64,000 nt of DNA from Ktedonobacteraceae bacterium (GCA_035653615.1 DASRBN010000032.1:103999-167998); one strand, 5' to 3'. Positions 51,799 to 61,100 are shown, counted from the stretch's first letter. The notes: a model not told the origin generated them from the sequence alone. Made by a program: numbers and translations.

Positions 51799-53790
51799 TC
51801 ATAGCTTCGCCAGCTTATACCCTACATCCGGCACCGTCAATATATAGCGCGGGTGGCGCGGATCGTCCTCGATTTTCCGGCGCAGGCGGCTGATGTAGAC
51901 CCAGATGAAATCGACTTCGCGGTTATATTCGGCGCCCCAGACACGCTCCAGCAAGAGTTCGTGGGTCATGACGCGGCCAGCGTTCTGGGCCAGTGTGCTG
52001 AGCAACTTGTATTCGGTGCGGCTGAGCTGTACCGGGCGATCCTCCAGTAATACCTGGTGCTGGGCATAGTCTATCGTGAGCTCGCCGGTGGTAAAGATCG
52101 CCTCGCTCGCCGGCTGCTCTCTATCCGGCGCTTTGCGGCGCAAAAGGACACGGACGCGGGCCAGTAATTCCTGCATGTGAAAAGGCTTGCTAACCAGGTC
52201 ATCGGCTCCAAGATCGAGATAGCGCACCCGTTCGTCTTCGTCGCACTCGTCACAGAGCATGATGACGGGGGCCTGGGAAAATTCGCGCAGCCTTTGCAGC
52301 AATTCGAGGCCGCTCATATCGGCCAGGCGCGCCGACAGCATCAGGATATCGAAATCTTCGAGATCGAGCTGGCGCAGAAATTGTATGCCATGAGCGGTGA
52401 CATGAACACGATATTGTTGTTCTTCGAGATGCGCGCGCAGGTAGCGAGCTATACGCGCATCATTTTCGGCAACCAGCACTTTAACACGCTGGCCCTGGTG
52501 CAGGAGACCTGCGCGAGATGAGGACAAGGGGCTGCGCGACGCGGCAGTTGACGCATTTATTCCGGCCTGTGGCAACCCGGCGGCCTGCAATGAGGGTGTG
52601 AAGGGCAGGGTGAAGAAAAAAGTGCTTCCCTGACCGCTGCCAGGTGACTCGGCCCATATCTTGCCGCCATGCGCCTCTATGGTCACGCGTACTACCGACA
52701 GCCCCAGCCCGTTGCCGGCGCCGGAACCCTCGCCACGCGGGATGCGATAGAAACGATCAAAGATACGCTCAAGATGTTCAGGCGCGATGCCGGCGCCCTG
52801 ATCTTTGACACTGATACGAATTTCGATATCGTTCGTTTCCAGCTCAAGTCTGATGACGCTGCCAGCGGGAGAATAGGTCACGGCGTTATTGAGCAAGTGG
52901 TGGAGCGCCTGCTCAATACGCAGGGCATCGCAGTGAACGAGTATATCTTCCTCTGGCACACGCAGGACAAAGCGATGGCCGGGCGCGTGTTTGTGCCATC
53001 CCTCTATGACCTGCTTGAGCAACCAGGCGATATTTACCTGGGAAAGTCTCAGGTTGTGCGCCCCGGCGTCAAGCTTCCAGACATCCAATAGCGTATTGAG
53101 TATGTCGTGTAACCGATCGGTCTGAGTATCGATCATTTGCAGCATTTCGCGCAGCATAGATGGGTCCCAGCGCGTAGAACTGCCCAGCAGCGTCGTGGCG
53201 CAGCCCTTGATGATGGCTAAGGGGGTTTTCAATTCGTGGGCGGCAAGGGCCAGCGTCTCGTTACGCGTCTGCGTGGCCGCGCGTTCGAGTGTTATATCGT
53301 CCAGCAGGACGCCGCGGCCCAGCAATCGACCGGGATCATCACGCACCGGAAAGCTGAGCACGCGCAGCCAGCGCACGGCGGCATCGGCCAGTGCCAGGTC
53401 GGTGAAACCCTCTTGCTCTGGATGATGCCAGATGCGGTCAAGCTCGGTTTGTGCGCTATTGGGGTCGACGGCCAGGGAGACGAGCCGTTTGCGCACGTCA
53501 AAACTTCCCTGCTGCCGGAGTATACTGCCATTGATGCCCAGCAGCCGCTCCGCGCCTGGATTTGAATAGGCAACCTGTTCGGCGGCATTCAACAGAATGA
53601 AGCCGCTACGCATATTGGCCGCGATGCCTGTGAGAATAGAATGCTCCTGTTCAAAGTCTTTCGACAGGGCATAAAGCTCTCCGGTTCCCCGCGCTGTCTC
53701 TGATGAAGTAGGTGGTGTGGGTAAAGCGTTCTCTTCAGGCCACCAGCTATCATTATCCGTATCCGACCCATTCCCTGTGGTCAGATCCAT
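51799..53790 (-). CDS. Single-polypeptide histidine kinase/pseudo-receiver/OmpR-type DNA-binding regulator
   Basis: The 663-residue protein combines a PAS-like domain (about 48-165), HisKA with AHELKTPLAIIKG (His185), HATPase with GNGLGLSVVRVT, a receiver (435-560) and an OmpR-type winged helix (562-663) with RTEYKLLSTLAQNAGRVMTHELLLERVWG. The phosphoacceptor Asp is Ser486 (LMLSARLADMSG) and the acidic pair is Glu-Asn; Lys in SKPF remains. It has no membrane segment. Sensor and DNA-binding output are thus in one soluble protein with a receiver that cannot be phosphorylated in the usual way. It is flanked by ccm and cta operons. Confidence 0.88.
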   Translation of the reverse strand: MDLTTGNGSDTDNDSWWPEENALPTPPTSSETARGTGELYALSKDFEQEHSILTGIAANMRSGFILLNAAEQVAYSNPGAERLLGINGSILRQQGSFDVRKRLVSLAVDPNSAQTELDRIWHHPEQEGFTDLALADAAVRWLRVLSFPVRDDPGRLLGRGVLLDDITLERAATQTRNETLALAAHELKTPLAIIKGCATTLLGSSTRWDPSMLREMLQMIDTQTDRLHDILNTLLDVWKLDAGAHNLRLSQVNIAWLLKQVIEGWHKHAPGHRFVLRVPEEDILVHCDALRIEQALHHLLNNAVTYSPAGSVIRLELETNDIEIRISVKDQGAGIAPEHLERIFDRFYRIPRGEGSGAGNGLGLSVVRVTIEAHGGKIWAESPGSGQGSTFFFTLPFTPSLQAAGLPQAGINASTAASRSPLSSSRAGLLHQGQRVKVLVAENDARIARYLRAHLEEQQYRVHVTAHGIQFLRQLDLEDFDILMLSARLADMSGLELLQRLREFSQAPVIMLCDECDEDERVRYLDLGADDLVSKPFHMQELLARVRVLLRRKAPDREQPASEAIFTTGELTIDYAQHQVLLEDRPVQLSRTEYKLLSTLAQNAGRVMTHELLLERVWGAEYNREVDFIWVYISRLRRKIEDDPRHPRYILTVPDVGYKLAKL

Positions 53791-53866
53791 ACCGACAAAT
53801 ACCTTTCCCGTTTGTTCAGCTAGCTCGTGCTATTGATATTCTAACAAATGGGTCAAGGCTGGGGAA

Positions 53867-54286
53867 TCAGTGCCCTGCGACATAGGCGAGCATGACGATC
53901 AAGATGAGGTGGAGCACCATCGCGATGCCGAAACCCCAGGCGAGGACGACGATCCAACGATGGTCGCTCATCGCACCGCCCTCTAAAGGCGGCTGGGACT
54001 GGGGAGCGCGTTCGGCGGCAACAAGACCCATGGCAATGCGCAGGCGGAGTGGGGAGCGAATTGGCGAACGGCGCATCTCCTCGAGCAGCGCCGCGTGGCA
54101 TTCGGTGCAGAGTGTCCAGACCTGCCGGGGTTCTGGCGCCCCTGGCGGTTCCACGATAGGAACCGCGGTAAACCAGGTATAATGCGTACAAATTGAACAG
54201 CGGGCGGTAATACGTCTTCCCAGCTTGCGTGCATTACCTCGTTGGGTTTGGACAGTTGGCTCACCGCCATGCATCGTATCTTTCAC
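53867..54286 (-). CDS. Zinc-ribbon-like protein with C-terminal membrane helix
   Basis: The product (about 139 residues) has CSICTHYTWF and CTECHAALLEEM, two Cys-x-x-Cys pairs that could bind zinc, then a Pro-rich linker and one membrane helix at the end (WIVVLAWGFGIAMVLHLILIVMLAYV). It resembles no family I can name. It lies between the OmpR-fusion gene and the oxidase operon. The start may be ATG at 54286 or 54274. Confidence 0.6.
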   Translation of the reverse strand: MKDTMHGGEPTVQTQRGNARKLGRRITARCSICTHYTWFTAVPIVEPPGAPEPRQVWTLCTECHAALLEEMRRSPIRSPLRLRIAMGLVAAERAPQSQPPLEGGAMSDHRWIVVLAWGFGIAMVLHLILIVMLAYVAGH

Positions 54287-54453
54287 CGCTCGCTATCCTT
54301 TCTCTGCCCGTTTTTCACTCTTCTTCTTCTATGTGGAACAAACATGCAGCTAATCAACCAATTTCTGTTTTGATTCTACCACATTCTTCGCAATAAATCT
54401 GTGGTAGTAAGAGGAATTTGCGGGAGAAATCGGGTAGGCCGAAAATTGCGCAA

Positions 54454-54531
54454 ATGCAAGGGATAAAGCAAGGAATTCCTCGATGCCCGCCGCGGCGGGC
54501 ATCGAGGAATTCCTTGCTTTATCCCTTGCAT
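54454..54531. terminator. Perfect 78-bp palindrome at the end of the oxidase operon
   Basis: The sequence from 54454 to 54531 is a reverse-complement palindrome with no spacer (39-bp arms; centre GCCCGCCGCGGCGGGC). It begins 6 bp after the ctaE stop and probably ends the oxidase transcript. Its arms contain GAATTCC and GCAAGGGATAAAGC; it is not a copy of families 1 or 2. Confidence 0.75.
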
Positions 54532-54536
54532 CATTG

Positions 54537-55142
54537 CTACCCGCGTAGCAGTGGCAGCAGGTAGACGGTACTGAACACAATGACCCAGACGCCATCGACG
54601 AAGTGCCAGTACATTTCGGCAGCTTCTATGGGGAAATGGCGCTTGGCGGTAAAGTTGCCGCGCATGGTACGCAGCCAGATAATGAATAAGAAGATCAGTC
54701 CGACGGTGACGTGCGCGCCGTGGAACCCGGTCAGTGTAAAGAAGGCCGAGCCGGCGACACTGGACTGCGGCGTAAAATGTTTGCCGAACAGCCCGGAATA
54801 TTCATAAATCTGGCCTCCCAGGAAATAAGCGCCCATAATGATTGACGCCAGAAAGCCAAGTTTTACATTGCGCATATTGCCTTTTGCCGCGCTGGTACCT
54901 GCCCAGTGTACGGGGAAACTGCTGGCGAGCAGGATAATTGTATTGACCAGCGGGAACCAGAGTTCCGATGGCACCGGCCAGTTACCGTTGCGAATTTCCA
55001 GGTAGAGGTAAGCGGCGATCAGGTTCGCGAAGATCAACGCTTCTGAGGCGATGAAGAAGATCATGCCCCACCAGCCCAGACTTCTTCCGGGCGCTTCGTG
55101 TTCCTCCAGTGTCCTGATTTGCTCGCCATGTGTGACGCTCAT
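54537..55142 (-). CDS. ctaE: Cytochrome c oxidase subunit III
   Basis: The 201-residue protein has five predicted helices instead of seven, as in short bacterial CoxIII. It carries FFIASEALIFANLIAAYLY and the C-terminal FHGAHVTVGLIFLF and WHFVDGVWVIVF segments with conserved His and Trp. It is the last gene of the oxidase operon, ending at a 78-bp palindrome. Subunit III stabilises the oxidase and helps proton uptake. Confidence 0.93.
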   Translation of the reverse strand: MSVTHGEQIRTLEEHEAPGRSLGWWGMIFFIASEALIFANLIAAYLYLEIRNGNWPVPSELWFPLVNTIILLASSFPVHWAGTSAAKGNMRNVKLGFLASIIMGAYFLGGQIYEYSGLFGKHFTPQSSVAGSAFFTLTGFHGAHVTVGLIFLFIIWLRTMRGNFTAKRHFPIEAAEMYWHFVDGVWVIVFSTVYLLPLLRG

Positions 55143-55199
55143 ATTTTTTCTCCCTATCGCTCAAATAAGGGCTAATCGATTTTAACAAATGAATCGGTT

Positions 55200-55313
55200 A
55201 ATTCCAGGGCCGATCAATCGGGGCCTACGACACCGCCGGGCGATGAATACACCACGGCGAAGCCGTAGGGGCTGGTTCACCGTACACACCGCCGATTGAT
55301 CGGCCCGCCACGC
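55200..55313. repeat. Family-2 repeats between ctaE and the small oxidase subunit
   Basis: Short palindromes GCCGATCAATCGG, CCGCCGATTGATCGG and CCTACG runs fill the gap between ctaE and the small subunit gene. The same family occurs at 8214, 20880 and 61070. Confidence 0.65.
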
Positions 55314-55535
55314 TCAACGACGTTCAAGCCCCCAGCCAATGACTGCCACAGCGGTCAGCACCACCCCTATGCCTAAAAGGATAGGGTGGATCACAATGCC
55401 TACAAAGGCGATCATCAGCGCCACGGCCAGCACAAAGGGCCAGTAGCTCAACTGAGGACCGCTCGTTTCTTCTACGGCCGCCAGGCGCCTTTGTTTGCTG
55501 CGTACCTGTTTGCTTTGGGCCTGTTCCTCGGCCAC
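55314..55535 (-). CDS. Small oxidase subunit IV-like protein
   Basis: The 73-residue product has a charged N-terminus and two predicted helices (YWPFVLAVALMIAFVGIVI and ILLGIGVVLTAVAVIGWGL). Small two-helix subunits IV occur in many bacterial oxidases between subunit I and III. Weak sequence conservation makes the call depend on context: it sits between ctaD and ctaE. Confidence 0.75.
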   Translation of the reverse strand: MAEEQAQSKQVRSKQRRLAAVEETSGPQLSYWPFVLAVALMIAFVGIVIHPILLGIGVVLTAVAVIGWGLERR

Positions 55536-55621
55536 AACCTTCCTCGTTTTCTAGTATCCTGGAACCCCGCGAGGACAGGCCCAAGACGCTCTCCTTACAG
55601 GGCGAATACGTTCGTTTAGAA

Positions 55622-57310
55622 TTAATGCGTTGCCGTTTTCCAGTCGGCAGTTTCCGGGTTCTTCTTGTCGTAGAACGGGCGGCGGCTGCGCACAACGGGC
55701 AGCACCAGGAAGTTGTACGGCTTGGGCGGAGATGAGGTATCCCATTCAAGCGTGAATGCATCCCAGGGATCATCGCCGGCCGGCTCGCCGCTGCGCAGCG
55801 TGATGATGAAGTTCCACAGGAAGACCAGGATGGCAACGGCAATAATAAAGGCGCCAATCGTCGCCAGCAGGTTCAACTCATTCCAGCCAAGGTTGCCCGG
55901 ATAGGTGTAGATACGGCGCGGCATGCCCAGCAGGCCCAGGATGTGCATGGGGAAGAATGTCAGGTTGACGCCGATGAGCATCAGCCAGAACTGTATCTGA
56001 CCCAGGCGCTCGTTGAGCAATTTGCCGGTCATCTTGGGGAACCAGTAGAAGATGCCCGCGAAGACGGCGAAGACAGTGCCACCGAAGAGCACATAGTGCA
56101 GGTGCGAGACAACGAAGTAGGAGTCCGTCACCTGGTAGTCGAACGGCACCACGGCCAGCGCCACACCATTCAGGCCGCCGATCAGGAACATAGCTACAAA
56201 GCCAAGCGCGAAGAGCATAGGCACTTTGAAGCTCAGCTTGCCGCCATAAACGGTCGCCACCCAGTTGAAGATTTTTACCGCCGTGGGAATGGCGATCAAC
56301 GTGGTGCTGGTGGCAAAAAATGCCTGCGCTACCGGCGGCAGACCGACGGCGAACATGTGGTGCGCCCAGACGGTGAAGCTCAGGAAGCCAATAGCCACGC
56401 CCGACCATGCCACAAAAGTATAGCCGAAGAGCGGTTTGCGCGAAAAGACGGGTAAGATCTCCGAGATCATGCCGAAGGCCGGTAAGATCAGGATGTATAC
56501 CTCTGGATGGCCGAACGACCAGAACAGGTGCTGCCACAGCAGCGGATCACCTCCGGCCCCGGCCTGGTAGAAGTGCGTGCCCAGGTGACGGTCGAGGAGC
56601 AGCAAAAGGGCAGCAGCGGTCACGCTCGGAATGGCGAAGAGCAGCAGGAACGAGGTGACCAGCGTCATCCAGGTGAACAGCGGCATGCGGTTGATCGTCA
56701 TGCCGGGCGCGCGCAATTTGAGGATGGTCACGACAAAGTTGAGCGCACCCGAAATCGAGGAGATACCGAGCATCAGGATACCAAGCGCCCAGAAGTCCAT
56801 GTTCAGGTCAGGCGTACAGCGAACCGCCGTGGGACCACAATTAGAGGTCAGTTCGGTCAGAGGAGCATAGCTGAACCAACCGGCGTTGGGCGCCTGCCCG
56901 AACAGGAAGCTCGAAGTCAGGAAGAAGCCGCCGAAGAGGACGATCCAGTAACCGAACGCATTCAGGCGCGGGAACGCCATATCGCGCGCCCCGATCATCA
57001 GCGGCACGACGTAGTTGCCGAAGCCGACCAGTATGGGCATGACGAACAGGAAGATCATGGTCGTGCCATGCATGGTGAAGACCTGGTTATATTGTTCGGC
57101 GTTCAATACTTTTCCATCCGGCACCGCCAGCTGGGTGCGGACAAGCAGGGCCTCCATCCCGCCTACCAGGAAAAAGAAGAAGGCGGTGACGATGTACATG
57201 ATACCGAGCTTCTTATGGTCGGTCGTCATGACCCACTCGCCAAAATAGGTTTCGCTAAAGCGTCTCCGGCGTTCTAGCGTGACGCCTTCAACGACTGTGC
57301 GGGTTGCCAT
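55622..57310 (-). CDS. ctaD: Cytochrome c oxidase subunit I
   Basis: The product (562 residues) is a 12-helix haem-copper oxidase subunit I. It has HGTTMIFLFVMP with the haem a His, WSFGHPEVYILILPAFG with the CuB His and the cross-linked Tyr, HHMFAVG with two CuB His, and HYVLFGG with the haem a3 ligand His. ATG at 57310 follows GGAGG; the frame extends to 57352. It follows ctaC by 45 bp. Confidence 0.96.
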   Translation of the reverse strand: MATRTVVEGVTLERRRRFSETYFGEWVMTTDHKKLGIMYIVTAFFFFLVGGMEALLVRTQLAVPDGKVLNAEQYNQVFTMHGTTMIFLFVMPILVGFGNYVVPLMIGARDMAFPRLNAFGYWIVLFGGFFLTSSFLFGQAPNAGWFSYAPLTELTSNCGPTAVRCTPDLNMDFWALGILMLGISSISGALNFVVTILKLRAPGMTINRMPLFTWMTLVTSFLLLFAIPSVTAAALLLLLDRHLGTHFYQAGAGGDPLLWQHLFWSFGHPEVYILILPAFGMISEILPVFSRKPLFGYTFVAWSGVAIGFLSFTVWAHHMFAVGLPPVAQAFFATSTTLIAIPTAVKIFNWVATVYGGKLSFKVPMLFALGFVAMFLIGGLNGVALAVVPFDYQVTDSYFVVSHLHYVLFGGTVFAVFAGIFYWFPKMTGKLLNERLGQIQFWLMLIGVNLTFFPMHILGLLGMPRRIYTYPGNLGWNELNLLATIGAFIIAVAILVFLWNFIITLRSGEPAGDDPWDAFTLEWDTSSPPKPYNFLVLPVVRSRRPFYDKKNPETADWKTATH

Positions 57311-57355
57311 GGGCAATTCCTCCAAAATCCAGCCCCATTTGAGAGGGGTCACAGC

Positions 57356-58462
57356 TTATTTTAAAGTCTCCAGGTATGCAACCAGTTGGGCGATCTGCGT
57401 ATCTGTAAGTTGCCCGATAACCATATCGCTAAACGGCTTGATGCCCTGCGGATCATGCAGCCATTGATACAGGCCGCAGGAGTTCTGATTCACCAGCTTG
57501 CCGTTGACGACCTGGCAGGTTGATGGGTCCCATGTCAGCACCCCACCCGCTATCAGGTGGCGGCTGCCAAAATGAGTCAGGTTTGGACCAATCTGCGATT
57601 GCGCTTTGGGATCATTAAAACTCGTCAGGTTGACACCGACAATGCCATGGCATGCCTGGCATCCACCCGCACCTAAAAAGACTTGTTGACCCGCAAGGGC
57701 TGTTGGGTCGGTTGGTTTGGCCGCTGCTGCCTGCTGTTGGGAGCTGACCCAGGTCTGGTACGCATCTTTTGGCAGGACGGTCACGCTGAAGTCCATGTGC
57801 GCGTGCTGGTCGCCGCAGAATTCGGCGCATTCACCGCGATAGGGCGTGGTGGTGACGTTATCCGCCTCAAACCACATGTGGTTGTTGTGGCCGGGAATGA
57901 CATCGGTCTTGCCCGTCAACTGCGGAATCCAGAAGCTGTGAATGACGTTGCTTGAGTACAGGTCTAGCTGGATGGTTGTCCCCTGGGGAACGACCAGCTC
58001 ATCGGCGGTAACGAAGTTCTCGTGGACGTAATCGAACTCCCACCACCACTGGTGTCCAACCACCTTTACCTCGACATTTGGCCCGGCAGGCTGCGCGAGG
58101 CTGAACATCGTGTAGATAGTGCCGATCAGCACGGCGAACAGGAAGATAGAGGGAGCAACCGTCCAGGCAATTTCGAGCGTATTATTACCATGAATCTGCC
58201 TCGGCGTGGGCGAATTTGGACGCTCGCGGAAGCGAATGATGGAATAGATCAGCATGCCCTCGACGGCCACGAAAACAATGGTGGCGACGACCAGGATGAA
58301 CCAGAACAGGCCAGACTCTTTAGAAGCCACCGGCCCCTGGGGATTCAATATCGATGGAGTATACTGATCACAAGATGCAAGAAAGAGCGATAAAAAAACC
58401 AGGGCTGTGAGCGCCAGGCCCCAGCGTTTTGGTTTCTTGCCGCGAAATAAAGGCATCCTCAC
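57356..58462 (-). CDS. ctaC: Cytochrome c oxidase subunit II with C-terminal cytochrome c domain
   Basis: The 368-residue protein starts with a lipobox LASC (Cys31), two membrane helices, then a CuA domain with GECAEFCGDQHAHM (Cys, Cys, His, Met ligands) and a C-terminal cytochrome c domain with GCQACHG for covalent haem. This is a caa3-type subunit II. A GTG at 58462 has AGGAG 8 bp upstream, while the ATG at 58456 is too far. It needs the CCM system in the same window for its haem. Confidence 0.95.
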   Translation of the reverse strand: MRMPLFRGKKPKRWGLALTALVFLSLFLASCDQYTPSILNPQGPVASKESGLFWFILVVATIVFVAVEGMLIYSIIRFRERPNSPTPRQIHGNNTLEIAWTVAPSIFLFAVLIGTIYTMFSLAQPAGPNVEVKVVGHQWWWEFDYVHENFVTADELVVPQGTTIQLDLYSSNVIHSFWIPQLTGKTDVIPGHNNHMWFEADNVTTTPYRGECAEFCGDQHAHMDFSVTVLPKDAYQTWVSSQQQAAAAKPTDPTALAGQQVFLGAGGCQACHGIVGVNLTSFNDPKAQSQIGPNLTHFGSRHLIAGGVLTWDPSTCQVVNGKLVNQNSCGLYQWLHDPQGIKPFSDMVIGQLTDTQIAQLVAYLETLK

Positions 58463-58590
58463 TGCTCATTCTCCTAAATAGTAATTGGTTAAGAGATGGA
58501 CAATAGCGTCGTACCGATAGTGACACTCTTACCATTGTATGCCTCGTAGTGTAGTGAGCGTCCCTGAAATGGGACTTGCGGTTTTTGATC

Positions 58591-58613
58591 ATGACCTTAC
58601 AATGACCTGAATG
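58591..58613 (-). promoter_or_regulatory. Respiratory tandem-repeat motif, copy 3 (upstream of oxidase operon)
   Basis: The best copy: AGGTCAT TGTA AGGTCAT on the minus strand (58608-58591), an 11-bp tandem repeat with both half-sites perfect. It lies 129 bp upstream of ctaC. A TTGACA at 58780-58785 on the plus strand might belong to the kinase gene promoter, but no good -10 was seen. The remaining part of 58463-58868 has no gene. Confidence 0.7.
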
Positions 58614-58868
58614 TAAATCTTCCGCTCCATGGATTTATCAACAAGATCACACGTGTTTTGTGAACTACTTCCCTTGCCTGTACAGCGGATAAATGCTATA
58701 CTTTGCTCGACTCGATACGTTGTCAGCGTATTTCATCCTGGTCTGCTATACATCTTTGCATGAGAACGTATCACAACATTTGACAAAATCAGGCGTATGA
58801 ACGTCTATTAATATAGAGATGCCCGTTCCAGGGCGAGGCAAGTCGTCGCCCATATTGAGAGCAGACCT

Positions 58869-60989
58869 ATGAGAGAGCAACATGGGCCAATGATGGAAGA
58901 ACCGAGCAGCCTGCGTTTCGGCAATTACGACCTGATCGAGCGTATTGACGTCGGAGGGATGGGCGAGGTTTACCTGGCGCGCCAGCGGTCAGCGTTTGGC
59001 CGCAAGGTGGCGTTTAAAATTATTCGTTCCGACCTGGTGCATGATTTCACAGCACGCGCGCGTTTCCTGCGCGAGGCTCAGGTCAGCGCGCACCTCCAGC
59101 ATGAACATATCCTGCCACTCATCGAGTTCAACGAAGACCAGGGCCGGCTCTTTCTGGTGACGCCTTATATTGAGGGCGGAACGCTGGCACGCCGTTTGCA
59201 GAGCGGCCCCTTATCACTGCGAGAAGTGCATCACCTGTTTGTGCCGCTGGCGCAGGCTGTGGCCTATATTCACCGGCGCGGCGTCATCCACCGCGACCTC
59301 AAGCCAACCAATATCCTGCTCGACTCCCAGGATGGGCAAATATACGTGCGCTTGATCGATTTCGGCATCGCCTCGCTGCAAGGGCAGTTAGCCAGCGCGC
59401 CCTTGACCACCGCCGGGCATGAGCTAGGCACCGTCGCGTATATGGCCCCCGAACGGCTCTCCGGCGTGGCCGCGCCGAGCAACGACATCTTCTCGCTTGG
59501 CGTGATCCTCTACCAGATGCTCACCGGGCATTTTCCAACGCCACAGATGCATCACCGGCTGCCAGAACAGCTGGAATACGTGGTGCGGCGCAGCATCGCT
59601 CCTCGCCCGGAGGACCGTTTCGCGACCGCGGAAGAGCTGTTGCAAGCATTCGAACGCGCCTACCAGCAACTGATCGCCTCACCACCACAACAGGTGCTTC
59701 CAGCAGCTGCCGTCGGAGTCTCACGGCCATCGCAGGGGCGGTTTAGAAACTCTCCAAGTTCGCCGGTGAGGTCGGCAGTACATAACCAGCAGGTATTCGA
59801 CGACTCCGAGTTAGCGACAGCAGATGAGAATGAGTACGTATCGCTCTTGAACGAGGACGAGATACCCGTCCTCGAGCTGGAAGCAACCGGGGAATTTGGG
59901 CAGAACGATTTCGGCGCGCCCACAACGGCTTTCGAGCCTCCCAGGCAACAGGTACAGGCAAAACCACACAGCCCGCCGGTAGCGGCGGCTAAACCCGCGC
60001 CCACGACAAAGCGCCGTCGCAAACGACGCGGCCGCTCGCTGCTGGTTCCGATTTTTATCGTGATGGTTACCACGCTGATTATCATCGCAGGTATCCTGTA
60101 CTATGGCTACCAGTCTATCGCGATAACCGCGGTTTCCGTCAGTTTTGGCCCGAAAATTTCGGTAGTTAACCAGGTCTATACCATCTCGGCTACAGCACAG
60201 GCAACCAGCATAAATGTCGCTTCCAAAGTTATTCCTGTAAAGCCGGCCCAGGTCCACGAGCAGGGTATGATGCAAGGGATGACGACCGGGCAGATCAATT
60301 GTATTCTTGGCTTTATCGATTGCCAGCAAGCAGTCTCAACCACTGATGTCAGCAAGCTGGAGACAGCAATACATTCCAACCTGATGCCAAAGCTGACGCA
60401 AGATCTGCAGAACCAGATTCAGGCGGCAGGTGGCATACAGGTAGGTGCCATCTCTTTCAATGATGCCTCGTCGTCGGCGAATCCGAATGTAGGCTCAGAA
60501 GGCAAAACGGTAACGGTGACGCTGGTCGAGCAGGCGACGGTAGGCTATATTGCGAAGAAGGACGCGCAGGAGCTGGCGCGGCAATTGCTGAGCCGGCAGG
60601 TGAACAAGGGCTATCACTTCATCGATTCCACTATCCAGATCGGTGAGCCTGTGATCGAGGGCATAGACAACAACGGGGTAGTGAGGATCAAGATCGCAGC
60701 CGGCGGAGCCGAACTGTACGCTTTGCCGCAGGCTGAGGTACATGATATTCAGAGGCACCTGGAGGGATTGACAGTCAGCGCGGCCCAGGCCTATATTGCG
60801 CGACAACCCGGGATTGATCCCAACACAATTATGATCCACTTTACGCAGGGATACAGTACAACGCTGCCGGCGGATGCGCAGCATATCAGCGTGAAAGATA
60901 CTGAGCCTACGACCTACCCCAGCTTTGATTTGCAAACTATCCCGGCGCCTGCCACACCCGCGAGTACCCCCACCGCGGGAGGAGGATAG
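58869..60989 (+). CDS. Transmembrane Ser/Thr protein kinase (PknB-like)
   Basis: The 706-residue protein has a Hanks-type kinase domain (about 18-280) with GGMGEVYLAR (glycine loop), KIIRSD (lysine), HRDLKPTNIL (catalytic loop), DFGIAS and GTVAYMAPERL. A long Pro/Glu linker leads to a single membrane helix (about 392-418), then an extracellular domain of about 280 residues without PASTA repeats. The extracellular part resembles baseplate J-like domains seen in Chloroflexi proteins. Start 58869 or ATG at 58890. It reads away from the oxidase operon. Confidence 0.88.
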   Translation: MREQHGPMMEEPSSLRFGNYDLIERIDVGGMGEVYLARQRSAFGRKVAFKIIRSDLVHDFTARARFLREAQVSAHLQHEHILPLIEFNEDQGRLFLVTPYIEGGTLARRLQSGPLSLREVHHLFVPLAQAVAYIHRRGVIHRDLKPTNILLDSQDGQIYVRLIDFGIASLQGQLASAPLTTAGHELGTVAYMAPERLSGVAAPSNDIFSLGVILYQMLTGHFPTPQMHHRLPEQLEYVVRRSIAPRPEDRFATAEELLQAFERAYQQLIASPPQQVLPAAAVGVSRPSQGRFRNSPSSPVRSAVHNQQVFDDSELATADENEYVSLLNEDEIPVLELEATGEFGQNDFGAPTTAFEPPRQQVQAKPHSPPVAAAKPAPTTKRRRKRRGRSLLVPIFIVMVTTLIIIAGILYYGYQSIAITAVSVSFGPKISVVNQVYTISATAQATSINVASKVIPVKPAQVHEQGMMQGMTTGQINCILGFIDCQQAVSTTDVSKLETAIHSNLMPKLTQDLQNQIQAAGGIQVGAISFNDASSSANPNVGSEGKTVTVTLVEQATVGYIAKKDAQELARQLLSRQVNKGYHFIDSTIQIGEPVIEGIDNNGVVRIKIAAGGAELYALPQAEVHDIQRHLEGLTVSAAQAYIARQPGIDPNTIMIHFTQGYSTTLPADAQHISVKDTEPTTYPSFDLQTIPAPATPASTPTAGGG

Positions 60990-61064
60990 GGACTGGATTA
61001 AGCGCGGAAAAAAGGGTGGGTTAGCTTTCACACCCCTGCAAATGAGCGAAAGGTCTGTCAAGGC

Positions 61065-61100
61065 GTAGAGCCGGATTCATCGCGCCCTGGGATGGGGCCA
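61065..61100. repeat. Family-2 fragment
   Basis: GGATTCATCGCGCCCTGGG and CATTAAACCGGC in this position are family-2-like. The rest of 60990-61266 has no recognised feature. Confidence 0.35.

Noticed and set aside
56507..57277. 256-codon plus-strand frame opposite ctaD
   Set aside because: It is a shadow of a very conserved oxidase gene.
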